This document shows positions 1 through 7,967 of a DNA stretch of 26,651 nt, one piece after another (the stretch's first letter is position 1; each line of letters starts with the position of its first letter). The stretch lies in the NCBI GenBank assembly GCA_964489295.1, contig CAZAXT010000011.1, positions 1 to 26,651 of the forward strand, read 5' to 3'. Source of the stretch: QS-5-54-17 sp964489295 (lineage in GTDB: Bacteria > Patescibacteriota > Saccharimonadia > QS-5-54-17). Both the position numbers and the translations under genes were made by a program. The notes below the pieces were generated by a model. It was not told the origin of the DNA and made no database searches. It saw nothing but the letters and a program-made list of their open reading frames with translations.

Positions 1-18
1 TTGACCCTAGAGTGCTAA
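1..18. promoter_or_regulatory. Right part of a CIRCE operator cut by the window edge
   Basis: GAGTGCTAA at 10-18 is an exact match to the right half of the CIRCE operator bound by HrcA. With the standard 9-nt spacer (1-9) its left half would lie just outside the window. The spacer contains TTGACC (1-6), a good -35 box, so repressor binding would cover the promoter. The left arm cannot be seen, so this is an inference from one half-site. Confidence 0.6.
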
Positions 19-38
19 TAGGTGTACCATTGTATAAG
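1..38 (+). promoter_or_regulatory. Probable sigma70-type promoter of the hrcA operon
   Basis: TTGACC at 1-6 is a strong -35 candidate. The -10 could be TACCAT at 25-30 (18-nt spacer). TATAAG at 33-38 is a better hexamer but lies too far from this -35. Either choice puts the start point inside or beside the second CIRCE, as expected for HrcA-repressed transcription. The exact -10 is unresolved. Confidence 0.45.
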
Positions 39-61
39 CACTCGCAATAGTACAGTGCTAC
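35..61. promoter_or_regulatory. CIRCE operator (HrcA-binding inverted repeat)
   Basis: TAAGCACTC (35-43), a 9-nt spacer (44-52) and CAGTGCTAC (53-61) match the CIRCE consensus TTAGCACTC-N9-GAGTGCTAA at 8/9 and 7/9 positions. It lies 23 nt before the hrcA start codon. With the half-site at 10-18 it makes two operators spaced 43 nt apart. Binding by HrcA gives heat-inducible control of hrcA-grpE-dnaK and probably dnaJ. Confidence 0.85.
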
Positions 62-84
62 TACCCTCAATGAGGTGGTCTCCC

Positions 85-786
85 ATGACGACGCGCCAGG
101 AACGCATTTTAAAAACGATCGTAGAGTATTACGTACAATCCGCTGCTCCCGTAGGTTCGCAGATGCTAGCTGAACAGTTCGGGGTTTCACCCGCGACTGT
201 CCGGGCCGAAATGGCGCATCTGGAGCAAACGGGTTACGTGACGCACCCATACACGAGTGCGGGCCGCGTTCCGACCGAGAAAGGGTATCGATTCTACGTT
301 GAATCATCCACGGAACCGGCGCGCAAACTGGATGCGACCACGCGACAGCGGAGCGCCATCGAGCGGCGCATTCGTGCGGCCGGCTCTTCACAAGCGGCTA
401 TTAAAATGGCCGTCGATTCTCTGGTGCATGTCACCAGGAATGTCGGGTTCGCTACCATGGGGGTTGCTACGTATACCACGGGATTTTCCCAGTTATTTCA
501 TCAACCGGAATTTGCTGATAATGTCGGCGAAATCGCCGGGTTGTTGGACAATCTGGACGCGTGGTTGCAGGAAATGCGGCCCGCATCCCATGTCGAGGCG
601 TTTATCGGTGAAGAGAATGCTGTCGGTAAAACCAGTGGATGCGCGGTCATTGTGTCCGGGTACACCTCACCCTACAGCAACACCAGTTATGTCGGGGTGG
701 TCGGCTCTACTCGCCAAAGTTATGGCAACGTAATGCGGATCGTGGATCATACGGCTCGCACATTAGAGGAGGTTTTACATGAGTGA
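85..786 (+). CDS. hrcA: Heat-inducible transcription repressor HrcA, short form
   Basis: HrcA represses class I heat-shock genes by binding CIRCE. The start at 85 is chosen because GAGGTGG (72-78) sits 6 nt upstream; the open frame from 22 overlaps the operator. The product is 233 aa, against about 340 in typical HrcA. Residues 1-75 form the winged helix-turn-helix (TTRQERIL..., PVGSQMLAEQFGVSPATVR, TSAGRVPTEKGYRFYV). The C-terminal end keeps the family motif (VGVVGSTRQSYGNV, then DHTARTLEEVL). The missing ~100 residues therefore lie in the middle, where full-length HrcA has its GAF-like/inserted region. The stop overlaps grpE (ATGAGTGA), giving translational coupling. An internal shortening rather than a broken gene is likely, since both ends are intact. 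Whether GroEL still modulates it cannot be told. Confidence 0.9.
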   Translation: MTTRQERILKTIVEYYVQSAAPVGSQMLAEQFGVSPATVRAEMAHLEQTGYVTHPYTSAGRVPTEKGYRFYVESSTEPARKLDATTRQRSAIERRIRAAGSSQAAIKMAVDSLVHVTRNVGFATMGVATYTTGFSQLFHQPEFADNVGEIAGLLDNLDAWLQEMRPASHVEAFIGEENAVGKTSGCAVIVSGYTSPYSNTSYVGVVGSTRQSYGNVMRIVDHTARTLEEVLHE

Positions 787-1417
787 ATCCCAGGAAGACA
801 CGCAATACCAGGAAAGTTCGCCCCAACAGGATCAGCAACCACACAAACAACGTGGCAAGAAACGCGATTCCAAGCGTGTGAGTGAATTACAACAGCAAGT
901 GGATGAGCTAACCCAGGATCTACAACGGGAACGATCTGATTTTGCTAATTATCAACGCCGGGCGGAATCCGAAAAGGAACAAATCATGTCCCATGCCAAG
1001 TCCGACGTCGTCACTCAACTTCTTCCGGTGTTTGATGATTTAGAACGGGCGCTCGGATACATCCCCGAAGAATTGCAGGACAATGCGTGGGCACAAGGCG
1101 TCGGGAAGGTCTATGAACGGGCCCAGGAAAAAATGAATGAAATCGGGGTTTTCAAGATCAACGCCGCGCATCAGCCATTCGATCCCGAGCTTCACGAAGC
1201 GGTGGAATTTGAAGATGGCGATGGCAACCAGGAAGTCGTCACTGAAGAAATGCGGACCGGGTATATGCTCGAGGATATGGTGCTTCGCCCGGCCATGGTG
1301 AAGGTCGGGAAAGGTTCCGGGCAATCCTCCGAAGCAATGCGGGAAACCAACCAGACGGCCGATACGGAAAAACAAGGCGGAGAAACCGAATCCGAAGGAG
1401 GCGAAGATGACGCATAA
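779..1417 (+). CDS. grpE: Nucleotide exchange factor GrpE
   Basis: GrpE releases ADP from DnaK and so resets the chaperone cycle in the cytoplasm. AGAGGAGG (765-772) lies 6 nt before the start, which overlaps the end of hrcA. The 212-aa product has a Q/K/E-rich N-terminus and a coiled coil (about residues 33-70), then the family core FANYQRRAE, VTQLLPVFDDLERAL, and the beta-domain signature with HEAV, TGYMLEDMVLRPAMVKVG. The tail is acidic (ESEGGEDDA). Length and motif order are normal for the family. It is followed 39 nt later by dnaK in the same operon. Confidence 0.96.
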   Translation: MSESQEDTQYQESSPQQDQQPHKQRGKKRDSKRVSELQQQVDELTQDLQRERSDFANYQRRAESEKEQIMSHAKSDVVTQLLPVFDDLERALGYIPEELQDNAWAQGVGKVYERAQEKMNEIGVFKINAAHQPFDPELHEAVEFEDGDGNQEVVTEEMRTGYMLEDMVLRPAMVKVGKGSGQSSEAMRETNQTADTEKQGGETESEGGEDDA

Positions 1418-1456
1418 TCAATCACGACCAAATAATGATGTAGAAAGGAGTCTATA

Positions 1457-3400
1457 ATGGGTAAGATTTTAGGAATTGATTTGGGTACGACCAACTCGGC
1501 CATGGCGATTATGGAAGGTGGTAACGCAACAGTTATCTCCAACGCTGAAGGCAACCGCACCACCCCGAGCGTGGTAGCTGTCAACAAAAACGGCGAGCGA
1601 TTGGTTGGCCAGGTCGCCAAACGCCAGGCGGTCGTCAACTCGGAAAACACCATTCACGGCGTTAAGCGCTTAATCGGACGGAAGTTTGACGATGAAGAAG
1701 TTCAACGCGATTTGAAACTGATGCCGTATGAGATCAAAAAAGCCGATGAAGGTGTTAAGGTCCAAATGGGCGAGGAAGAATATAGCCCGGAAGAGATCTC
1801 GGCTATGGTATTGAAGAAGCTTAAGACCGATGCCGAGGAATATGTCGGGGAAACTATCAACGAAGCGGTCATAACCGTCCCGGCGTACTTCGACGACTCT
1901 CAGCGCCAGGCCACAAAGGATGCCGGTAAGATTGCCGGATTCGAAGTCAAACGGATCATCAACGAACCGACCGCGGCCGCTTTGGCGTACGGCCTTGATA
2001 AACAGGAAGAAGAAAAGATTGCCGTATTCGACCTCGGTGGCGGTACGTTCGATATTTCCATTCTCGAACTCGGTGACGGCGTGTTCGAAGTCAAAAGCAC
2101 GCACGGAGATACCCATCTGGGCGGTGAAGACTTCGATCTGACCATCATGAACCACCTGATCGAAGAATTCAAAAAACAGGAAGGTATAGACATCTCGGAC
2201 GATAAAGCAGCCGTCCAGCGACTCAAGGAAGCCGCAGAGAAAGCCAAAACCGAGCTGTCCAGTACCAAAGAAACGGACATTAATCTGCCGTTCCTGACGG
2301 CTGACTCTGAAGGTCCGAAGCACTTCGAGTACAAACTGACGCGTTCCAAGTTGGAACAGTTGGTCAGTGACTTGGTCGCCCGGACCGAACAGCCATGCAA
2401 GGACGCACTCAAGGACGCGGGGGTTAAAGCCGAAGACGTCAACCAGATCATTCTGGTCGGAGGTATGACCCGTATGCCGGCTGTTCAGGAGAAGGTACAG
2501 GAAATCTTCGGCAAGGAACCACTAAAGGGCGTTAATCCGGATGAGGTGGTAGCACTCGGTGCGGCCATCCAAGGCGGTGTACTCGGTGGAGACGTCAAAG
2601 ACGTATTACTGCTGGATGTTACACCGCTGTCGCTAGGCATTGAGACCGAAGGCGGCATTTCTACTAAGTTGATAGAGCGCAATACCACTATCCCGACCAG
2701 CAAGAGTCAAACCTTTTCTACCGCGGCCGACAATCAGACCTCGGTTGAGATCAACGTACTCCAGGGTGAACGTGAAATGGCGGCGGACAACAAGTCGCTG
2801 GGTCGGTTCATCCTCGACGGTATCCCGCCGGCACCGCGCGGTGTTCCGCAAATCGAAGTCACCTTCAATATCGACGCCAACGGCATTCTCAATGTAAGCG
2901 CCAAGGATAAATCCTCCGGCAAGGAGCAGTCGATCACCATTGAAAACAGCGGCAACCTCGATGAAGAAGAAGTCGAGCAGATGCGGCAGGACGCTGAAGC
3001 ACACGCTGAAGATGACAAGAAAAAGCGTGAAGTAGCCGAAGCCCGGAACCAGCTGGAAACCGCTATCTATACGGCCGAAAAACTCCAGTCAGATTACAAG
3101 GATCAACTTTCCGAGGAAGACGGCAAAACCATCGATGAAGCGGTTAAGGAAGCCAAGGAAAAGCTGGAATCGGATCTCAGCAAAGAGGACTTCGAGAGTG
3201 CCGCTCAGGAGCTACTGAACAAAGTTCAGCCCATCGGTTCCAAGCTCCATGAAAACGTGGAAGAAAATGCTGAAGAAGAAGCCGAAAAAGCCGAGACGGA
3301 AGTAGAAGGCGAGACAAGCAATTCAGACCAAGTTGAAGAGGCCGAGGTTGTCGACGAGGATAACGATGAAGACGGCGACAGCTCTTCTCAGAAGAAATAA
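1457..3400 (+). CDS. dnaK: Molecular chaperone DnaK (Hsp70)
   Basis: An ATP-dependent chaperone that binds exposed hydrophobic segments with DnaJ and GrpE. AAAGGAG (1444-1450) precedes the ATG by 6 nt. The 647-aa protein shows the Hsp70 ATPase domain (IDLGTTNS near the N-terminus, VPAYFDDSQRQATKDAG, NEPTAAALAYG, FDLGGGTFD, ILVGGMTRMPAVQ), then the conserved linker DVLLLDVTPLSLGIE at about residue 385, the substrate-binding beta domain and a helical lid. The C-terminus is a long Glu/Asp-rich tail ending in SSSQKK. Nothing is missing. It lies between grpE and dnaJ, with a 38-nt gap to dnaJ. Confidence 0.98.
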   Translation: MGKILGIDLGTTNSAMAIMEGGNATVISNAEGNRTTPSVVAVNKNGERLVGQVAKRQAVVNSENTIHGVKRLIGRKFDDEEVQRDLKLMPYEIKKADEGVKVQMGEEEYSPEEISAMVLKKLKTDAEEYVGETINEAVITVPAYFDDSQRQATKDAGKIAGFEVKRIINEPTAAALAYGLDKQEEEKIAVFDLGGGTFDISILELGDGVFEVKSTHGDTHLGGEDFDLTIMNHLIEEFKKQEGIDISDDKAAVQRLKEAAEKAKTELSSTKETDINLPFLTADSEGPKHFEYKLTRSKLEQLVSDLVARTEQPCKDALKDAGVKAEDVNQIILVGGMTRMPAVQEKVQEIFGKEPLKGVNPDEVVALGAAIQGGVLGGDVKDVLLLDVTPLSLGIETEGGISTKLIERNTTIPTSKSQTFSTAADNQTSVEINVLQGEREMAADNKSLGRFILDGIPPAPRGVPQIEVTFNIDANGILNVSAKDKSSGKEQSITIENSGNLDEEEVEQMRQDAEAHAEDDKKKREVAEARNQLETAIYTAEKLQSDYKDQLSEEDGKTIDEAVKEAKEKLESDLSKEDFESAAQELLNKVQPIGSKLHENVEENAEEEAEKAETEVEGETSNSDQVEEAEVVDEDNDEDGDSSSQKK

Positions 3401-3438
3401 GCGGTAATACTAGTCGCAAAGGTGCAATAAGATAGATC

Positions 3439-4560
3439 ATGGCCACGGATTATTACGAGACACTCGGTGTGAGCCGGGATGCCAACCAGGACGAGATCAA
3501 GAAGGCTTATCGGAAGCTGGCAGTCCAATACCATCCTGATAAGGAGGGCGGGGACGAACAGAAGTTCAAGGAAATCAGCGAAGCGTACGAAGTCTTGGGT
3601 GACCCTGAAAAACGCCAGAGTTACGATCGGTTCGGCCATGAGGCTTACCAGTCGGCCCAAGGCGCTGGTGGCGCCGGGGCCGATCCATTCCACGGCTTCG
3701 GCGGCTTCGGCGGCGGCCAGCAGTTCGAGTTTGACCTGGGCGATATGGACCTGGGCGATATTTTCGGTAGTTTTTTCGGCGGTGGCGCCGGACAACGTAC
3801 CCGCCGGCAGCAAACCCAGCGCGGTCGTGACGTAGAGGCCCGGGTCACCATCGACTTCGAAGAAGCTGTCTTCGGCACGGAAAAGACGGTCAGTCTGGAT
3901 TTGGAAGATACGTGTTCCCGGTGTGAAGGATCGATGGCCGAACCGGGATCGAATACCAAAACATGCGACACCTGTGGCGGCCAAGGGCAGGTCGTCCAGG
4001 CTCAACGCACTATGCTGGGTACAATCCAGCATGCCACTGTATGTCCGACCTGCCATGGCCATGGCTCGGTCCCCGAAAAAGCCTGTAGCGAATGCGGCGG
4101 CAAAGGCACCCAACGAAGCAAGCATACGATCAACGTAAAAATTCCAGCCGGTATCAGTGACGGAGCAACCATCCGACTCCGTGAACGCGGTGAAGCTCCG
4201 CCGGCAGCCGGCTCGAGTGCCATGAAGGGCGATCTGTATGTGCATGTTTCGGTTCTGCCCAGCAAACAGTTCACCCGGCACGGTAAAGATATCGTTTCCG
4301 AAGCGACCATCGATATGGTGAATGCTGCGCTTGGAACCGAAATCAACGTCCCCACGGTTGATGGTAAAAAGAAGCTTAAAATTCCGGCCGGCACCCAACA
4401 CGGCCAGACGTTCCGTATATCCGGTAGTGGAGTCCCGCACGGCCGGGGTGATACCCGTGGCGACCATCTCGTTACTATCAATGTATCGATCCCGAAAAAA
4501 CTTACCCGCAAGCAGAAAGAGTTACTCCAGGAATTACAGAAACATCGAAAAAAGAAATAA
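3439..4560 (+). CDS. dnaJ: Chaperone protein DnaJ (Hsp40)
   Basis: Co-chaperone that delivers substrates to DnaK and stimulates its ATPase. The 373-aa protein has an N-terminal J domain with the HPD motif (YHPDKEGG, residues ~31-38), a G/F-rich linker (residues ~72-118), the cysteine-rich zinc region and two C-terminal beta domains. The four CxxC repeats are CSRC, CDTC, CPTC and CSEC. The first is followed by EGSM rather than the usual xGxG. No strong ribosome-binding site is present: AAAGGTG (3418-3424) is 14 nt from the start, so translation may depend on dnaK. Last gene of the heat-shock operon. Confidence 0.97.
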   Translation: MATDYYETLGVSRDANQDEIKKAYRKLAVQYHPDKEGGDEQKFKEISEAYEVLGDPEKRQSYDRFGHEAYQSAQGAGGAGADPFHGFGGFGGGQQFEFDLGDMDLGDIFGSFFGGGAGQRTRRQQTQRGRDVEARVTIDFEEAVFGTEKTVSLDLEDTCSRCEGSMAEPGSNTKTCDTCGGQGQVVQAQRTMLGTIQHATVCPTCHGHGSVPEKACSECGGKGTQRSKHTINVKIPAGISDGATIRLRERGEAPPAAGSSAMKGDLYVHVSVLPSKQFTRHGKDIVSEATIDMVNAALGTEINVPTVDGKKKLKIPAGTQHGQTFRISGSGVPHGRGDTRGDHLVTINVSIPKKLTRKQKELLQELQKHRKKK

Positions 4561-4569
4561 CCCTCCCTG

Positions 4570-4600
4570 CCTGCACTCCTATTCCACGAATAGGTTCAGG
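4570..4600 (+). terminator. Stem-loop after dnaJ, possible terminator
   Basis: CCTATTC (4578-4584) and GAATAGG (4588-4594) pair perfectly around a CAC loop. CCTG (4570-4573) and CAGG (4597-4600) can extend the stem after a small internal loop. It lies 9 nt after the dnaJ stop, between the heat-shock operon and the next promoter. No T-run follows, so it may be an mRNA end-stabilising hairpin rather than a classic intrinsic terminator. Confidence 0.45.
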
Positions 4601-4630
4601 AAAGTACCATGCCGATTTCCACAGCACACA

Positions 4631-4658
4631 TTGTCGGCAAATTCGCTTATGCTATAGT
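4631..4658 (+). promoter_or_regulatory. Promoter of glgP, leaderless arrangement
   Basis: TTGTCG (4631-4636), a 16-nt spacer and TATAGT (4653-4658), preceded by TGC (an extended -10). Only 7 nt separate the -10 from the ATG at 4666, so transcription should begin at or next to the start codon. There is no Shine-Dalgarno sequence. Confidence 0.7.
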
Positions 4659-4665
4659 GGGGTAA

Positions 4666-6282
4666 ATGAATCCAGTTGCCTACTTCTCTCCCGAATATGC
4701 GTTTGAAGATATGCCGGTTTTTGCCGGTGGGCTGGGTGTTCTGGCTACCGATTATTTACGGGAAGCTGAACGCCAAGGCATGCCGTGTGTCAGTCTTGGC
4801 CTGTTTTATCATTATGGATTTGCACCAGCGGATAGGTCGCATCCTGAGAAAATCGATATCGCGGCAGCCGGATGGAGCGTAGTAGAACAAGATGGCGATC
4901 CATTAATCTTGTCACTACCGTTGGCCGAGCAGACGGTATACTATCAGGCGTGGTACAAACAGTCCGGTAGTGTGACCAGTTATCTCCTGGATTGCGATAT
5001 CGAAAAAAACGATCAAGAGGCCCGGGAACTAACAGCGTTTTTATATGACAAAGATTTTCTGGTAAAACTCCAGCAGAACATACTGCTCGGTATTGGTGGA
5101 GTCCACCTGCTTGAAGCGCTGGATATATCGCCGCACGTCTTTCACATAAATGAGGGCCATGCGGCGTTTGCTACGGTCGCGCGCTTGGCTTCGCATAAAC
5201 GGATGAAACCCCATGCTACGTTCGAAGAATTGACCGAAGCGGTCGTCGCCGAAACGGTTGCGAGCAAACATACGGTGCTTTCAGGGGCCGGGCTATATAT
5301 TGCGCACGACACCTTTGAGTATGTACTCAAAGAGTATTTCCAAGAAATCGGTTTACCGCAAGAAAAAGTTTTTCCGTTAGCCCAGGACCCGTTGCGCAAG
5401 GATGAATTCACGACTACCCGGCTGATGCTGCGAATGGCAAACGTGACCAATGCGGTGAGCCGTTCTCACCGGAAATACGAACGCACCACGCATCCTGACA
5501 GTGAGTTTGAGTTAAGCTACATAACCAATGGTATTCATCTGCCAAGATGGCAAGATGCTTCGATAGCCGATTCGGAAACGGATACTGACATATGGTCCGC
5601 TCATATGAAACTCAAACAACACCTGATCGAAGCGGTAAACCGGCGGGCTCATAGCCAACTGGATCCCGATTTACTGACACTTGTATGGGCTCGGCGTATA
5701 ACCGGGTATAAACGTCCGCTCGAGTTGTTCGATGACCTTGAATGTGTAGAACGAATCGTAACTAATCCCGACCGACCGGTGCAGATTATCATTGCCGGTC
5801 AAGCCAATATCGAAGATGAGGTCGGGATTGAAATGGCGCGCGAAATCGGTGAGCACGTTTTGAACCCCCGATTTCAAGGCCGGATAGCGTATGTGGCTGA
5901 TTATGATCTGACCACCGCCTACGCGCTCGTATCCGGAGCTGATGTGTGGCTCAACACGCCGGAAAAAGGGTACGAAGCATCAGGTACCAGTGGCATGAAA
6001 GCCGGTAGTAATGGCGTCCTGCAGTGCTCCGTCAAAGACGGGTGGATCGGCGAAGTCGACTTGAGGCAGAGTGGATGGGTTTTGCCCGAGATCAATACAG
6101 CGGAAACGCTCTATGGGTATCTGGAGCATGAAATAGCACCGTTGTATTACAAACATGGTGCGACCGATACGCCTGAAGAGTGGGTCGCGTATATGAGACA
6201 CATCAAAAAAGCTGTTGAAGATCAATTCACTACGGAGCGCATGTTAAAGGATTATAAACGATATCTGTACCGGATGGCATGA
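4666..6282 (+). CDS. glgP: Alpha-glucan (glycogen) phosphorylase, short GT35 form
   Basis: Releases glucose-1-phosphate from the non-reducing ends of alpha-1,4-glucans, using pyridoxal phosphate. The 538-aa product begins directly at the family motif (VAYFSPEYAFEDMPVFAGGL, residues 4-23). It has RITGYKRP (K349), and SGTSGMKAGSNG, in which K445 is the expected PLP-binding lysine. It is shorter than classical 750-850 aa phosphorylases and belongs with the compact alpha-glucan family phosphorylases; it also lacks the N-terminal extension of actinobacterial GlgP. The gene has its own leaderless promoter and lies upstream of a glycogen synthase and a GH57 enzyme, which fits glucan turnover. Exact substrate (glycogen or maltodextrin) cannot be read from sequence. 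Confidence 0.9.
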   Translation: MNPVAYFSPEYAFEDMPVFAGGLGVLATDYLREAERQGMPCVSLGLFYHYGFAPADRSHPEKIDIAAAGWSVVEQDGDPLILSLPLAEQTVYYQAWYKQSGSVTSYLLDCDIEKNDQEARELTAFLYDKDFLVKLQQNILLGIGGVHLLEALDISPHVFHINEGHAAFATVARLASHKRMKPHATFEELTEAVVAETVASKHTVLSGAGLYIAHDTFEYVLKEYFQEIGLPQEKVFPLAQDPLRKDEFTTTRLMLRMANVTNAVSRSHRKYERTTHPDSEFELSYITNGIHLPRWQDASIADSETDTDIWSAHMKLKQHLIEAVNRRAHSQLDPDLLTLVWARRITGYKRPLELFDDLECVERIVTNPDRPVQIIIAGQANIEDEVGIEMAREIGEHVLNPRFQGRIAYVADYDLTTAYALVSGADVWLNTPEKGYEASGTSGMKAGSNGVLQCSVKDGWIGEVDLRQSGWVLPEINTAETLYGYLEHEIAPLYYKHGATDTPEEWVAYMRHIKKAVEDQFTTERMLKDYKRYLYRMA

Positions 6283-6328
6283 GTCGATGATGGGCGGGGT
6301 GTTCTACAGCGTACGGTCTATGCGGGTA

Positions 6329-6363
6329 TATAATATGAAGCAGGAAATGTGTCATGCTACAAT
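6329..6363 (+). promoter_or_regulatory. Candidate promoter(s) of glgA
   Basis: Two -10 candidates lie in the 110-nt gap: a perfect TATAAT (6329-6334) and an extended TGC-TACAAT (TACAAT at 6358-6363). The second would give a ~23-nt leader carrying the ribosome-binding site at 6381-6387. Neither has a clear -35. Confidence 0.45.
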
Positions 6364-6392
6364 TACCGCAAGCATTATAGTAAGGAGCATAC

Positions 6393-7943
6393 GTGGCGAA
6401 ACCGAATCATGACGCCAAAGTATTGTTTGTGACCGCTGAGGTTGCGCCGTTTTCCAAGCAGGGCGGACTGGGTCAAGTTGCCTATTTCCTGCCTCGTTCA
6501 TTATTGAAAACCGGTGTTGATGTCCGGATCTTTACCCCGAAATACGGCCGAATCGACGATGACTACTACAATATTAAAACCCTGAAAGAAGGCATCCGGG
6601 TCCCGACCGGCCACGATGGTAAAGATGGGAACCCCGACTATCTTGAGTGTAATGTCAAAGTGTGTGAAGATCCTGAAGATCCATTTGAACCCACGATTTA
6701 TTTCCTGGAAAACGAAGAATATTTCGAAAAACGTGCCAATGTCTACGGCTACGATGATGATCATGTCCGGTTCGGTCTTTTGAGTCGGGGCGCACTGGAA
6801 TTTATCTTAACCAAGGAATTCGTGCCCGATCTGGTGCATTGCAACGATTGGCATACCGGGTATTTGATCAACGACTTGTATTTTGTTCGTCAGGAAGACG
6901 AGGAACTTAAGGAAATGGCGAGTTTGCTCTCCATCCATAACACCTATCAAGGGAACTTTGATTATAACCGTGCCAGTGAGATGGATTTTGATGATGGCAA
7001 ATCGGCGCTTTCCCCGTTCTACACGGATTCGTTTTATAAGCAAAACGCGCTCAAGCGAGGCATCATGCGGGCGGACCGTATGAATACGGTGTCAGAAACC
7101 TATTCCAAACAATTGTTACTGGAAGAATACGGCAATGGACTGCACCAATTATTCCGCGAACTCAGGGGAAAAATGTCGGGTATTTTGAATGGGCTTGATT
7201 ATTCGGATTTTGACCCGGGAAATGACAACATTATTGCCCAGAATTTCACCAACCGGAGCGTCGGAAGACGGGCCGAGAACAAGCGGGATTTACAGAATGA
7301 ATTTCTTCTCGAGCAAAATCCGAATACACCGATCATCGCCATTTCCGGACGACTCGACATGCAAAAGGGTGTTGATCTGATCCAGGACACGATCGACTTC
7401 ATCCTCAAAGAGTTGGACGTGCAATTCATCGTACTCGGGGGTGGGGACGGTCACTATGTACAGTATTTTGAAGAACTGGAGCGACGGTACCCCGATAGAG
7501 TGGGTGCGCATTTGATGCCCGACTTCATACTGCCGCGGAAGATATTTGCCGGAGCGGACATTATGTTGATGCCCAGTTATTATGAACCCGGCGGGATCGT
7601 GGCTATCGAAGCTATGCGCTACGGAGCGGTACCGCTGGTACGGGCGACCGGTGGTTTGGCCGATATCGTGCAGGATTATGATACTCGGAATGGCACCGGA
7701 ACCGGCTTTAGTTTCAAGGAATTCTCTCCGCAGAGTTTTCTGGTAGCGTTAGTCCGTGCACTGGAAGTTTATAAAGACTCCGAAGCATGGGAAGAACTGG
7801 TCAAGCGCATTATGTTGCAGGATTTCTCATGGGATAAAGTAGCTGAAAAATACGCCAACCTGTACGATCGAACCATTGCTTATCGCCAGGAAGCTATTGT
7901 GCCTAACCCGCCCTTAACGTATCAACAGCGCGTCGACTGGTAA
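6393..7943 (+). CDS. glgA: Glycogen synthase-type glucosyltransferase (GT5)
   Basis: Transfers glucose from a sugar nucleotide (ADP-glucose in most bacteria) to the growing alpha-1,4-glucan. The start codon is GTG at 6393, chosen because TAAGGAG (6381-6387) is 5 nt upstream. The 516-aa protein has two Rossmann-like halves. The N-terminal donor motif is KQGGLGQV at 22-29, with Q where most GlgA proteins have T. DLVHCNDWHTGYL follows near residue 150, GILNGLDYSDFDP near 265 and ISGRLDMQKGVDL near 318. The C-terminal catalytic motif is YEPGGI (397-402), with Gly in place of the usual Cys of EPCGL. These replacements are compatible with GT5 activity but leave the nucleotide donor open. No glgC or glgB is seen in the window. 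Confidence 0.88.
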   Translation: MAKPNHDAKVLFVTAEVAPFSKQGGLGQVAYFLPRSLLKTGVDVRIFTPKYGRIDDDYYNIKTLKEGIRVPTGHDGKDGNPDYLECNVKVCEDPEDPFEPTIYFLENEEYFEKRANVYGYDDDHVRFGLLSRGALEFILTKEFVPDLVHCNDWHTGYLINDLYFVRQEDEELKEMASLLSIHNTYQGNFDYNRASEMDFDDGKSALSPFYTDSFYKQNALKRGIMRADRMNTVSETYSKQLLLEEYGNGLHQLFRELRGKMSGILNGLDYSDFDPGNDNIIAQNFTNRSVGRRAENKRDLQNEFLLEQNPNTPIIAISGRLDMQKGVDLIQDTIDFILKELDVQFIVLGGGDGHYVQYFEELERRYPDRVGAHLMPDFILPRKIFAGADIMLMPSYYEPGGIVAIEAMRYGAVPLVRATGGLADIVQDYDTRNGTGTGFSFKEFSPQSFLVALVRALEVYKDSEAWEELVKRIMLQDFSWDKVAEKYANLYDRTIAYRQEAIVPNPPLTYQQRVDW

Positions 7944-7961
7944 CGCGCGTCCTGATATAAT
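7933..7961 (+). promoter_or_regulatory. Promoter of the GH57 gene, leaderless arrangement
   Basis: TCGACT (7933-7938), a 17-nt spacer and a perfect TATAAT (7956-7961) preceded by TGA (extended -10). Only 6 nt lie between the -10 and the ATG at 7968. The -35 overlaps the last codons of glgA. No Shine-Dalgarno is present. Confidence 0.75.
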
Positions 7962-7967
7962 TACCGC

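Noticed and set aside
22..84. Upstream extension of hrcA to an ATG at 22
   Set aside because: It overlaps the CIRCE operator and promoter and lacks a ribosome-binding site; GAGGTGG at 72-78 fits the ATG at 85.
1670..2323. Long minus-strand open frame inside dnaK
   Set aside because: A shadow of a highly biased coding sequence; the + strand DnaK is unequivocal. The same applies to long antisense frames in dnaJ and the glucan genes.
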